A DNA stretch of 44,057 bases from an uncultured Candidatus Melainabacteria bacterium. GTDB lineage: Bacteria; Cyanobacteriota; Vampirovibrionia; Gastranaerophilales; Gastranaerophilaceae. The notes under the pieces are model-generated. The model did not search any database, was not told the DNA's origin, and worked only from the letters and a program-made list of their open reading frames with translations. Both the position numbers and the translations under genes were made by a program. The DNA lies in the NCBI GenBank assembly GCA_934700335.1, contig CAKUXM010000012.1:1-44057 (forward strand), given 5' to 3'. Below, piece by piece: positions 8,111 to 16,644 of this stretch (position 1 is the first letter of the stretch; the number at the start of each line of letters is the position of its first letter).

Positions 8111-8243
8111 AAATTTTATCCTTTATATATCTATAGTCATTAATTTAATGATAACATAAAAAATTTTTGGAGACTGTAAAACCCTATTAATTATGAAGAT
8201 TTTTATGATTTGTAACGAAATGTAACGAGATTACTTAAAAAGT

Positions 8244-8271
8244 TAAAGTTTAAATAAAAATGTGCCGATAA
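8244..8271 (+). promoter_or_regulatory. Sigma-28 (FliA/SigD-type) promoter of the 300-residue protein
   Basis: TAAAGTTT, 12-bp spacer, GCCGATAA is a full match to both known sigma-28 consensus boxes. Predicted start near 8278 leaves a leader of about 36 nt with AAGGAG. Spacer length and boxes are the same as in the two repeat promoters at 69-96 and 241-268, so one sigma factor likely reads all three. Confidence 0.88.
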
Positions 8272-8313
8272 GGTATATGTAAGGGAAATGTAAAAAAGGA
8301 GTACGTTAAGGAA

Positions 8314-9216
8314 ATGGGAATATCAGCAAACCAAGCTAGATTATTAACATTAACAGCTAGACAAAGCGACCTAGAACTACGTGCTCAACAAATCTCAGCA
8401 CAAAAGATGGTGTTAAGCTTACAATCTCAACAATGGGCAACTAAATATTCATCAGCTTTGAATGATTATATGTCTAATGGTCAAACTTCATCAAGCGGAC
8501 ACTATGTATACTCAGAAGCTACAGCTTCAGATTGGGCTAACTGGTTATCTTCAAATGGTTATGTTGTACGTAGCACAGCTGATAATACAGTTGCTTACTC
8601 AGGTTCAAACTATGCAGCAGACATCAACAGCGGTAATTATGCTGTTTACAAATATTCACCTGCAACTCCAGCTCAAAACTACAACGTAAACACTCTTCAA
8701 GATTGTATCAGCGCTGGTTTAGTTACTGAAGCTGAATTACCTACTAAATATATCGCAGCTTTAAAACCAACTTACGGTGATTATACAGCTTATTGGAACA
8801 TGTCATTTGCCAATACATATAGCGTAAGCAAATTCGTTTCTTCAAATGGTATGATTCAATACATTGAAAATAACAAAGATTACTTACCAGCAGCTTCTCT
8901 TTCAGCTGTTGTAGGTAGAGACTTAAACGTTAATATTCCTGCTAAACCGGAAAGATATGAATTAATCACAGCTAGACCACCTCAACATGCTGAATGGGTT
9001 TCTGATGATAACTCTGGTTCAGTTGGTAACGTAAGTATTGAAACTATCAAAGCTGAATATGATGCAGCAGTTACTGAATTATCTTCACTTGAAAAATTAT
9101 TAGATATGGAATTAACTCAAATCAATACTGAACACCAAGCAGTTAAGACTGAATATGAATCAGTTAAATCATTAGTTGGAGATAACACTGAAAAATCATT
9201 CAATATCTTCGCTTAA
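8314..9216 (+). CDS. Unknown 300-residue protein under a sigma-28 promoter; possible exported structural protein
   Basis: I recognise no characterised family. The N-terminal 55 residues (from MGISANQARLL) are predicted helical and Gln/Ala-rich; the centre (about 55-230) is rich in Ser, Thr, Tyr, Asn and Ala; the C-terminal 65 residues are a charged coiled coil ending in NTEKSFNIFA. There is no signal peptide or membrane segment, and the single cysteine is central. Helical ends around a variable polar centre, together with a textbook flagellar-class promoter, resemble flagellins and other type III-exported filament or hook proteins, but I see no sequence match to flagellin. The ribosome site AAGGAG lies upstream with a second AAGG adjacent to the ATG. 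It is a single-gene unit closed by a terminator. Confidence 0.8.
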   Translation: MGISANQARLLTLTARQSDLELRAQQISAQKMVLSLQSQQWATKYSSALNDYMSNGQTSSSGHYVYSEATASDWANWLSSNGYVVRSTADNTVAYSGSNYAADINSGNYAVYKYSPATPAQNYNVNTLQDCISAGLVTEAELPTKYIAALKPTYGDYTAYWNMSFANTYSVSKFVSSNGMIQYIENNKDYLPAASLSAVVGRDLNVNIPAKPERYELITARPPQHAEWVSDDNSGSVGNVSIETIKAEYDAAVTELSSLEKLLDMELTQINTEHQAVKTEYESVKSLVGDNTEKSFNIFA

Positions 9217-9263
9217 TAAATAGATTTATAAATTACCCTTATTCCCTTCCTAACAAAAATTTT

Positions 9264-9286
9264 AGCCTCTTTATAGAGGCTTTTTA
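9264..9286 (+). terminator. Terminator of the sigma-28 protein gene
   Basis: AGCCTCT pairs with AGAGGCT around TTAT, then TTTTA. A 7-bp GC-containing stem about 47 bp past the stop codon. Confidence 0.85.
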
Positions 9287-9303
9287 TTTGGGCAAAATTT
9301 TGC

Positions 9304-9337
9304 AAAAAAATAGGTCATCAATTGACGACCTATTTTT
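9304..9337. terminator. Bidirectional terminator, mainly for the DegT gene
   Basis: TAGGTC pairs with GACCTA (9311-9316 and 9327-9332), extended inward past one mismatch and outward by A/T pairs. Runs of A and T on either side allow action on both strands; it lies just past the end of the minus-strand aminotransferase gene. Confidence 0.8.
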
Positions 9338-9353
9338 ATATTTAAATTAAAAA

Positions 9354-10472
9354 CTATGCTAAAGCTTTTGATTGTTCAACACATTCAATTAAAGTTGAAG
9401 CAACAGTTTTTTGTTCTTCTTCTGTTAATTCTGGGAACATTGGTAACGAAATAACACATTCTGTGTTTTTTTCAGTTACAGGTAATGAACCTTTGCCAAC
9501 GCCAAGATATTCATGAACTTTTTGTAAGTGTAAAGGAATTGGATAATATAACATTGCGCCAATGCCTTTTTCTTGTAGCATTTTGTGGATATTGTCTCTG
9601 TTAGGAATTTTAACAGTGTATTGGTGGTATACGCAATAAGTGTTATCTAATTCTTTTGGAGTTACGATATCTTTGCAAGATGCGAATAATTCATTGTATC
9701 TGTATGCGTTTTCTCTTCTTTTTTCGTTCCATTCTTTAATGTGAGGTAATTTAACTCTCAAGATTGCAGCTTGAATTTCATCAAGTCTAGAGTTTACACC
9801 GATTTCATCATGGTGATAACGAACAGCACCACCGTGGTTTCTTAATGCAATAGCTCTATCGTTGATAGCATCTGAGTTTGTAGTTAATAAACCACCGTCT
9901 CCCATAGCACCCAAGTTTTTAGTTGGGTAGAAGCTGAAGCAACCAATATCACCGAATGAACCGACTTTTTTACCTTTATATTCTGCGCCAATAGCTTGAC
10001 ATGCATCTTCGATTACGTATAAGTTATGACGTTTTGCAATGTCCATAATAACGTCCATATCACAAGGTTGACCATATAAATGAACAGGAATGATAGCTTT
10101 TGTTTTTGGAGTGATTGCAGCTTCGATTTTAGAAGCATCAATGTTGAACGTATCTGGGTCGATATCAACAAATACTGGTTTGGCACCAACTATACCAATA
10201 GCTTCGCATGTTGCAACGAATGTAAATGCAACAGAGATAACTTCATCACCAGCTCCGATATCTAAAGCTCTTAATGCAATATGTAAGGCATCTGTACCTG
10301 AGTTTAATGTTACAGCATGTTTTACGCCGATAAATTCTTGTAATTCTTCAGCCAAAGCTTTGTTATGTTTGCCTAAAATGTATTGCCCCGAACGAAGAAC
10401 ATCAATTACTTCTTTTTCAACTTCTTCGCCAATTGTGGCATATTGTCTTTTTGAATCTAAAATAGGTATCAT
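9354..10472 (-). CDS. DegT/DnrJ/EryC1-family PLP sugar aminotransferase
   Basis: This family transfers an amino group from glutamate to a nucleotide-linked keto sugar, feeding surface polysaccharide or glycan synthesis in the cytoplasm. Visible landmarks are LNSGTDALHIAL (cofactor phosphate binding), VIEDACQA with D156, and SFYPTKNLGAMGDGG with K185 as the PLP-binding lysine; the C-terminal YYPIPLHLQ is typical of WbpE/QdtB-like members. The 372 residues are normal. The start has AGAGGAG upstream. It stands alone here, with no sugar epimerase or glycosyltransferase neighbours, so the exact sugar substrate cannot be named. Confidence 0.9.
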   Translation of the reverse strand: MIPILDSKRQYATIGEEVEKEVIDVLRSGQYILGKHNKALAEELQEFIGVKHAVTLNSGTDALHIALRALDIGAGDEVISVAFTFVATCEAIGIVGAKPVFVDIDPDTFNIDASKIEAAITPKTKAIIPVHLYGQPCDMDVIMDIAKRHNLYVIEDACQAIGAEYKGKKVGSFGDIGCFSFYPTKNLGAMGDGGLLTTNSDAINDRAIALRNHGGAVRYHHDEIGVNSRLDEIQAAILRVKLPHIKEWNEKRRENAYRYNELFASCKDIVTPKELDNTYCVYHQYTVKIPNRDNIHKMLQEKGIGAMLYYPIPLHLQKVHEYLGVGKGSLPVTEKNTECVISLPMFPELTEEEQKTVASTLIECVEQSKALA

Positions 10473-10599
10473 AAATATTCTCCTCTTTAATTATTATTAC
10501 AACTTTCCTTAATTCTAGTTTAGCATAACAAAACCATGCCTTTACATAAACTTAATACGTTGAACTAGCAACGAATTTTTATGTAAAAATATAGTTATT

Positions 10600-13500
10600 A
10601 TGATTTTAAATGCTACAATATCTTCTGATAAAAAATCCGCATTAGTGGATAAATACGTTGATTTGATGTCAAAAAATGTTGACACATCAAAGATATTAGT
10701 AATTGTTCAGAATTCTATTCAAAAAAATAAATTTTTAAAGGAAATTCTTGAAAAGTCTGATAAAACAACTTTTCAAATGCCATTAATTTATTCATTTAAT
10801 TCCCTTGTATACAACACAATTCTTGATAATTGGGCATTTATTGAAAACAGTTTGAAGGGTGAAGGTAAAATTCTGCCTAATCAAAATGGGTTGGAGGTTA
10901 CTCAATATATATTAAAGGATATTATCAAAGATATTAAATTTAAGGGATATAATTCAAAGAAATCCTTGTTACATCAGATTTTTAGAAGATATTCTTTAAT
11001 TGTGCAAAATAACCTTAACGATGAAGATGTAAAATGGCGTTCCGAAGAAGTTTTGAAAGAAGGTTTTGCTCAAGATTCTAAACTTGTTATCCATGAGTTA
11101 CTGAAAAAAACTTTAAAATATAGAAGTTTGGATTATTTGAGACAGAGTCTGATATTTAATCATATTTACAAGCACACTGATTATTTTAAGGATATTGAGT
11201 ATTTAATTATTAATAATGCAGACGAAATGCCACCTATTTGTATTGATTTTGTTGAGTTCTTATCAAAACAAATAAAAGAAGAGTTGATTGTTTGTGATGA
11301 ACTTGGTTCAAGTCGTTGTGGATATTTGAGTGCAGATAAAAATACTTTTAAAAATCTAAAACGTATTTTTCCTAAATCAGAAATAAAAAAGCTTCAACCA
11401 AAAAGTAAGCTTTATCATGATGCTCAGATTTTGTATTCAAATGTAATCAACGACAAAAACGATAATATGAAATATTTTTCTTATCAATCGCCTTCCAAAA
11501 GAGCAACTATGATTGATTTAGCTATAAAACAAGTTAAAGAATTGATTAATTCAGGAGTGAAACCTTCAGAAATTGCAATTATATCACCAATTATTGATGA
11601 TATGTTAAAGTTTCAAATTAAAGAAAATATTGAATCTCACATAGCAGAACCTTTGTATTTATCAGGTAGTGAAAAATTAATTCAAAATCCTCTAATTACA
11701 GCTGTTTTAAAAGTTATTACCTTAACTACAAACGCTAAAGATACGCTAACTGAATATGATATTAGAGGCATTTTGTATAATTTATTAAGAATTCCTATAA
11801 AATATACTAGACAAATTTTAGAACATTTTGAAAACACAAAAGAATTGATTGAATTTGATTTTGAGCAGTCTGAATACAACGAAAGATATGAACAATTTCT
11901 TAATTTATTGAGTAAGCTTAATTCAAATAAGTTATGTTTTTCAGAAAAATTACTACTCGTTTTTAATAAGTTCGTAAATCTCTCTACGAGTAATACAAAA
12001 GAGATTAACCGTTTTGCGTTTTGTGTAAAACAAGTTCAGGATTTTGAAAATGTTTTTGGTAAAGAATTTTCAACAGAACATTCTGATGAAATTCTTAATC
12101 AGATTGAAAATTCAATTATTTCTGAAAATCCTTATGGAGTTTTATCAATTGAGGATAACAATTTAATTATTTCAACTCCTCAAAAAATTATTGATAATGA
12201 AATTGAAACAAAATTCCAATTCTGGCTTGATATAAGTTCTTCTGAATGGATTAAAAACGATATTGGACCTCTTTATAACGCATGGGTTTTTCAAAAAGAT
12301 TGGGAAAAAGAAGAATACACTGTTGACGATGATATAGAATTAAGTCGTCAAAAAACGGCAAGAGTTCTTAGAAAATTAACTCTATGCGCAAAAGAAAAAA
12401 TCTACACATATTCAAGCCTGTTTGACGGATTGGGTGTTGAAAATTTTGGTGGTATTGAAAAATATATTAATTACGCAAAAGATTCTACTCCTAAATATAA
12501 TAAGATTACGCCACGTAAAGATCAAGAAGGTGTTCTTGCATATAAAAAGGGTAAAATGGCAATATCAGCTGTACCTGGGGCGGGGAAAACAACAATTTTA
12601 CTTGCTTTAATTATTAAATTATTAGAGCAAGAGGTTAAACCTGAAAACATTTTTGTTTTAACTTATATGGAATCTGCTGCAAGAAATTTTAGAGACAGAA
12701 TTAAAAATATATGTTCAGATTTGACTACGTTGCCTAACATTAGTACAATTCACGGGCTTGCGCTTAGAATATTGAAGGATAACTCAAACTATGAACGCCT
12801 AAATTTATCTTCTGATTTTGAAATATGTGATGACACAAAAAGATACAACATTCTTCAACAAATTTCTCAAAAGATAAAGCTTAAAAGAGGTGAGTTAGAA
12901 GAGTTTGACAGAGCTATTTCTGTCGCAAAACATTCAAAAATAAATTGCGATGAAGTTTCAAAAGATGAAAAAATACAAAGATTTTTAACATTTTATAAAG
13001 AGTATCAAAATTTATTGAATGAAGAAAATATTATTGATTACGATGATATGTTGATTATGTCTGTAAAACTTTTGGAAGACAATCCTGATATTTTACAACA
13101 CTATCAAGAAATTTGTGAATATATCATTGAAGACGAAGCTCAAGACTCTTCTGCTATTCAACAAAAACTTATTGGATTATTAAGTCAAAAACATAAAAAT
13201 TTAATACGTTGTGGTGATATTAACCAAGCTATTACGACAACATTTTCTAATGCTGATGTGGAAGGTTTTAGAAAATTTATAAAAGAGAGTAATAAAGTTG
13301 AAATGAATTGTTCTCAAAGATGTACAAGAGGTGTTTATTCGCTTGCAAACAAGCTTGTAGATTTTGCGAAAACAAATGATGAAATGAAAAATGCGTTCTA
13401 TGATATTAAAATGGTTGAAGTTGAAGGTAAAAATCCAGTTGAACAAAATTCAATTACATCATTGATTTTAGCTGATGCAAATTTTGAAAAGAATTATATT

Positions 13501-14472
13501 TTAAAACAAATTAGAACTCTACTTGAACAAAATCCAAAAGGTACAGTTGGTTTACTTTTAAGAAATAATTATCAAGTTGCAAATTGGTTAAAAAGATTAG
13601 ATGAAGCAGGTTTTAAAACTATTTCAAGAAGTGAATCTTTAGAACAAAAAGCTATTTTTAAAGTTATTTTTTCAATATTAAAAATTATTGAAAAACCTTT
13701 TGATAATAAGGTTTTGTCAAATAGTTATGAAATTTTAGCACAATATGGCTACTATAAACCAAGATTACATTTGGAAATTAAAAATTTAAAAACTCCTTTT
13801 GTAGAACAAAATGTTGATGATATTGAAGATGAGAGTTTGCAAAAATTTTATTGGGATATTTCATATTGGTTAACGTTTTCGACTTTACCAATGGACGAAT
13901 TAAGCCTTAAAATAGGTCAATATTATTTTTCTGGCGAGATTGAAAAATCAAATGTTTATCTGATTTCAACATTAATAAAAAGACTTATGGTTTCAAATAA
14001 TGGTTTTTCAAATGTCTTGACTAAGTTTGAGGAACTTTCTAAAAAAGCATCTTTGAGTGGCTTTAAATTTTTTAGCGAAAATGACGAAAACGATAGCGAA
14101 TACATTAAAGGTAAAATTCAAATTATGACTATGCACAAGTCAAAAGGTGATGAATTTGATTATGTGTTTATACCAGAGCTTTCTGAAAAGAGTTTGTCTT
14201 TAAATATTGATAGTATGAAGTTAAAAGGCGCTTCTTCGTTTATGGAAAATATAAAAGCTTTGAATAAAAATTATAAAACTAAATCTGAATTAGAACAGAA
14301 AAAAGAAATTTTAGAGGAAAATTTGAGACTGCTTTATGTTGCAATTACTAGAGCAAAACGTAAACTATATTTCACTTGTTCTAAAAAACAAAAAAATTAT
14401 TATGGTAAAGAAGAAAAAATTGAAGAAAATATTATTTTTAATGAACTTCTAAAAACAAAGGTTATAGGATAA
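10600..14472 (+). CDS. AddAB-like fusion: helicase-like N-terminal half plus UvrD-type SF1 helicase
   Basis: The C-terminal half is a UvrD/AddA-type DNA helicase: Walker A AVPGAGKTT (657-665, K663), DEAQD (845-849), QRCTRG near 910, MTMHKSKGDEFD (1176-1187) and LYVAITRAKR (1245-1254). The first ~550 residues have helicase-like layout (ILVIVQNS; LIINNADEMPP; AIISPI; PLYLSGSEKLIQNPLI) without a Walker A, as in the inactivated helicase half of AddB/RexB. So one chain seems to combine AddB-like and AddA-like helicase parts, with the nuclease as the next gene. Likely role: double-strand break end processing for recombination. No clear ribosome site precedes the ATG; a weak promoter (TTGAAC at 10560, TAAAAA at 10584) would give an almost leaderless mRNA. 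The N-terminal assignment is inference. Confidence 0.82.
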   Translation: MILNATISSDKKSALVDKYVDLMSKNVDTSKILVIVQNSIQKNKFLKEILEKSDKTTFQMPLIYSFNSLVYNTILDNWAFIENSLKGEGKILPNQNGLEVTQYILKDIIKDIKFKGYNSKKSLLHQIFRRYSLIVQNNLNDEDVKWRSEEVLKEGFAQDSKLVIHELLKKTLKYRSLDYLRQSLIFNHIYKHTDYFKDIEYLIINNADEMPPICIDFVEFLSKQIKEELIVCDELGSSRCGYLSADKNTFKNLKRIFPKSEIKKLQPKSKLYHDAQILYSNVINDKNDNMKYFSYQSPSKRATMIDLAIKQVKELINSGVKPSEIAIISPIIDDMLKFQIKENIESHIAEPLYLSGSEKLIQNPLITAVLKVITLTTNAKDTLTEYDIRGILYNLLRIPIKYTRQILEHFENTKELIEFDFEQSEYNERYEQFLNLLSKLNSNKLCFSEKLLLVFNKFVNLSTSNTKEINRFAFCVKQVQDFENVFGKEFSTEHSDEILNQIENSIISENPYGVLSIEDNNLIISTPQKIIDNEIETKFQFWLDISSSEWIKNDIGPLYNAWVFQKDWEKEEYTVDDDIELSRQKTARVLRKLTLCAKEKIYTYSSLFDGLGVENFGGIEKYINYAKDSTPKYNKITPRKDQEGVLAYKKGKMAISAVPGAGKTTILLALIIKLLEQEVKPENIFVLTYMESAARNFRDRIKNICSDLTTLPNISTIHGLALRILKDNSNYERLNLSSDFEICDDTKRYNILQQISQKIKLKRGELEEFDRAISVAKHSKINCDEVSKDEKIQRFLTFYKEYQNLLNEENIIDYDDMLIMSVKLLEDNPDILQHYQEICEYIIEDEAQDSSAIQQKLIGLLSQKHKNLIRCGDINQAITTTFSNADVEGFRKFIKESNKVEMNCSQRCTRGVYSLANKLVDFAKTNDEMKNAFYDIKMVEVEGKNPVEQNSITSLILADANFEKNYILKQIRTLLEQNPKGTVGLLLRNNYQVANWLKRLDEAGFKTISRSESLEQKAIFKVIFSILKIIEKPFDNKVLSNSYEILAQYGYYKPRLHLEIKNLKTPFVEQNVDDIEDESLQKFYWDISYWLTFSTLPMDELSLKIGQYYFSGEIEKSNVYLISTLIKRLMVSNNGFSNVLTKFEELSKKASLSGFKFFSENDENDSEYIKGKIQIMTMHKSKGDEFDYVFIPELSEKSLSLNIDSMKLKGASSFMENIKALNKNYKTKSELEQKKEILEENLRLLYVAITRAKRKLYFTCSKKQKNYYGKEEKIEENIIFNELLKTKVIG

Positions 14473-15122
14473 TGAAGAAATTTACAACATATTCACCTGC
14501 AATGTTAAAAACATTTGAACTTTGCAAAAGAAAATTTGAATACAAATACATAAAAGGTATAACAATACCTGTTGATACGTTCAAAATGCAACAAGGTAAG
14601 AATATTCACGCTCTTGCAAACTATTATCTTAAAAACTTTAATATTGATAAACTTGAAAACGCTTTAACAGATAATGAAAAATATCTTTGGAACAATTTAA
14701 AAAATACTAAATATTTTCAGTACGAAGTCGTAAATAGTGAATATACTTTAACTTCAAAGATTGATAATTATTGGATTAGCGGTAGACTTGATGCATTGGT
14801 TAAAAATAACAAAGATTATTATATTTTAGACTATAAAACTGGCAGAATTCCTAATAATCCCGAATTTGATTATCAAACAATAATTTATCTTTTAATGGTT
14901 GATAATTTGATTAAAGATTATGGCAACTTGTATTTTGTATATGTTGATTTGAATGAAAATAATACAAAAGAAATAAAGTTTACTGATGAATTAAAAATTG
15001 AGTATCAAAAGAAATTGGTAAATATATTAAATGATGTTGAAAAAAGTTTAAAATTATCTATTTATCCAAAATGTAAAGAGTGTAAAGCCTGCGAATATAC
15101 AAAACTTTGTGAGGGTTTGTAG
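14472..15122 (+). CDS. Fe-S PD-(D/E)XK nuclease, AddB/Cas4-like
   Basis: A stand-alone RecB-family nuclease of 216 residues. Motifs in order: C18 (CKRKFEYKY), GKNIH with H46, GRLDAL with D107, ILDYKTG with D120 and K122, and QTIIY (Q135, Y139), the QxxxY motif. The end carries C201, C204, C207 and C213; C18 plus C204-x2-C207-x5-C213 matches the one-plus-three cysteine pattern of 4Fe-4S nucleases such as AddB, Dna2 and Cas4. Its ATG overlaps the helicase stop by one base, so the two are co-translated and probably form a helicase-nuclease complex. Cas4 is less likely, since no CRISPR or other cas genes are present. Confidence 0.87.
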   Translation: MKKFTTYSPAMLKTFELCKRKFEYKYIKGITIPVDTFKMQQGKNIHALANYYLKNFNIDKLENALTDNEKYLWNNLKNTKYFQYEVVNSEYTLTSKIDNYWISGRLDALVKNNKDYYILDYKTGRIPNNPEFDYQTIIYLLMVDNLIKDYGNLYFVYVDLNENNTKEIKFTDELKIEYQKKLVNILNDVEKSLKLSIYPKCKECKACEYTKLCEGL

Positions 15123-15213
15123 TTTACAAATATTAATAAAAAACATACTAAATAGCAAATAAATTTTTCTTTATCTTTTATAGAACAACTGTATAGAAGT
15201 AAGTAGGAAAAGA

Positions 15214-15843
15214 ATGTCTTCAAACTATATTGCATCTCTTTATTCGTTGGTGTATTCAGCGAAAGAGGCTAAAAAAGGTAATATTTTAAGACATGTATCC
15301 ACGATTGGGTACACGGCAAAAGTTGTGCAAAAACTTTCCAAAGACGATTCTTTTGTTTTAGGAAAAGTTTCAAAAGGTATTTGTGATACTTTGTCTGATG
15401 CAAGCAAGGATAATAAACTTTTACAGGTTGCTGGAAAGGGCATAAAGCTTGCGAAATATACAGACCCTATTTCTTGCTTATGTTCAACAATCAGAGTCGC
15501 TAAATCTGATTCTCCGGCGAGAAAACTTATTGAAGAAACATCTTATCTTGGCGGAATGTTTTTTGTAGAAGGTTTAATGCTAAAGTATGCCAAAAATATT
15601 GGGCAAATGAAAGGCATCAAACAACTAAATGATGGGATGAACAAATTCTGTAAAAATACAAAATATTGTAGCCAAATTCCTGCTGTTGTATACGGGACTC
15701 TTTACACAGTAGGTTCTGATATTGGAGGAAACGTATTCGGAAAAGCCGGTAAATGGGTTGCAGATAAACTCGGTTTACCTCAAGAAACAAAAGAAGAAAA
15801 ACCAAAAGTTGAAAAACCTAAGAAAAAATATTACTGGGGTTAA
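15214..15843 (+). CDS. Unknown protein, tandem paralogue 1 of 3
   Basis: I recognise no characterised family. It has 209 residues, no signal peptide and no certain membrane segment. It is basic overall and Gly/Ala-rich in the C-terminal third (GNVFGKAGKWVADKLGL), where spaced glycines suggest a glycine-zipper-like helix, followed by a Lys/Pro/Glu-rich linker and an aromatic terminus KYYWG. Four cysteines occur (one CLC). Paralogue 2 directly downstream is close to it (roughly 70% identical by eye), and paralogue 3 is divergent. Ribosome site AGGAAAAG precedes the ATG. The gene follows the nuclease gene after 91 bp, so a functional link to it cannot be inferred. Confidence 0.75.
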   Translation: MSSNYIASLYSLVYSAKEAKKGNILRHVSTIGYTAKVVQKLSKDDSFVLGKVSKGICDTLSDASKDNKLLQVAGKGIKLAKYTDPISCLCSTIRVAKSDSPARKLIEETSYLGGMFFVEGLMLKYAKNIGQMKGIKQLNDGMNKFCKNTKYCSQIPAVVYGTLYTVGSDIGGNVFGKAGKWVADKLGLPQETKEEKPKVEKPKKKYYWG

Positions 15844-16014
15844 ATAGTGTAGGATTTACGCTAATTTATAGGCTCAATAATACTTATAACTTCAAAAATG
15901 GCTCAGAGAAAACATTTTCATGGTTTACAAAAATTAATATAGTTTTAGAAAAGTAGCAATTTTTTTGAAAACGGGGTTTTTTATTAAATGTAGTTAGTAG
16001 TAGGTAGATAAAGA

Positions 16015-16641
16015 ATGACCAATTATGTTGCACATATTTATTCAACAGCTGCGCACGCACAAAAAGCTGCAGACGGCAACATTCTAAGACATGTCTCTGC
16101 AATTGGACATGCCGCTAAAGTCGTTCAAAAACTTGCAACAGAAGACGATTTTGTTTTAGGTAGAGTTGCAAAAGCTACTTGCGATACATTATCAGAAGCA
16201 AGTAAAGATAATAAACTTCTCCAAATTGCGGGAAAAGGTATAAAGCTTGCAAAATATACAGACCCTATTTCTTGTATTTGTTCAATGATTAGGGTTGGTA
16301 AATCCGATTCTCCTGGTAGAAAATTTATTGAAGAATCAAGCGCATTGTTGGGTATGTTTTTAGTAGAAGGGTCAATGATTAAATATGCTAAAAACATCTC
16401 AAATATAAAAGGTATAAAACAAGTTAATGATGCTATGGTGAAATTTAGCAAAAATACAAAGTATTGTAGCCAAATTCCTGCTATAGTATATGGTACTTTA
16501 TTCACAATTGGTTCAGAAGTTGGTACAAATTTATTCGGCAAAGCTGGTAAATGGATTGCAGATAAACTCGGTTTACCTCAGGAAACAAAGGAAGAAAAAC
16601 CAAAAGTTGAAAAACCTAAAAAAGAATATTATTGGGGTTAA
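16015..16641 (+). CDS. Unknown protein, tandem paralogue 2 of 3
   Basis: 208 residues, very close to paralogue 1 along the whole length; the last 80 bp of the two genes differ at only a few third positions, so the duplication is recent or homogenised. Shared blocks are GNILRHVS, DNKLLQ, GKGIKLAKYTDPISC, NTKYCSQIPA and the tail KEEKPKVEKPKK followed by an aromatic YYWG end. The ribosome region reads GTAGGTAG 7 bp before ATG, an imperfect Shine-Dalgarno that is perfectly complementary over 8 nt to the small RNA at 143-235. Separated from paralogue 1 by 171 bp containing its own AT-rich leader; 3 bp upstream of paralogue 3. Confidence 0.75.
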   Translation: MTNYVAHIYSTAAHAQKAADGNILRHVSAIGHAAKVVQKLATEDDFVLGRVAKATCDTLSEASKDNKLLQIAGKGIKLAKYTDPISCICSMIRVGKSDSPGRKFIEESSALLGMFLVEGSMIKYAKNISNIKGIKQVNDAMVKFSKNTKYCSQIPAIVYGTLFTIGSEVGTNLFGKAGKWIADKLGLPQETKEEKPKVEKPKKEYYWG

Positions 16642-16644
16642 TTT

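Noticed and set aside
7977..8159. Small plus-strand frame covering the aroF start region
   Set aside because: Antisense to aroF, no ribosome site, and runs into the AT-rich promoter region.
10090..10512. Long plus-strand frame of 140 codons opposite the DegT gene
   Set aside because: It lies antisense to a well-conserved aminotransferase, has no ribosome site and the translation is low-complexity shadow sequence.
14472..15122. Cas4 of a CRISPR system
   Set aside because: Motifs fit Cas4 as well as AddB nuclease, but no repeat array or cas gene is present and it is coupled to a UvrD-type helicase.
16125..16541. Minus-strand frame of 138 codons opposite tandem paralogue 2
   Set aside because: A similar antisense frame occurs opposite paralogue 3 because the plus-strand codon bias lacks the relevant stops; no ribosome site or independent homology.
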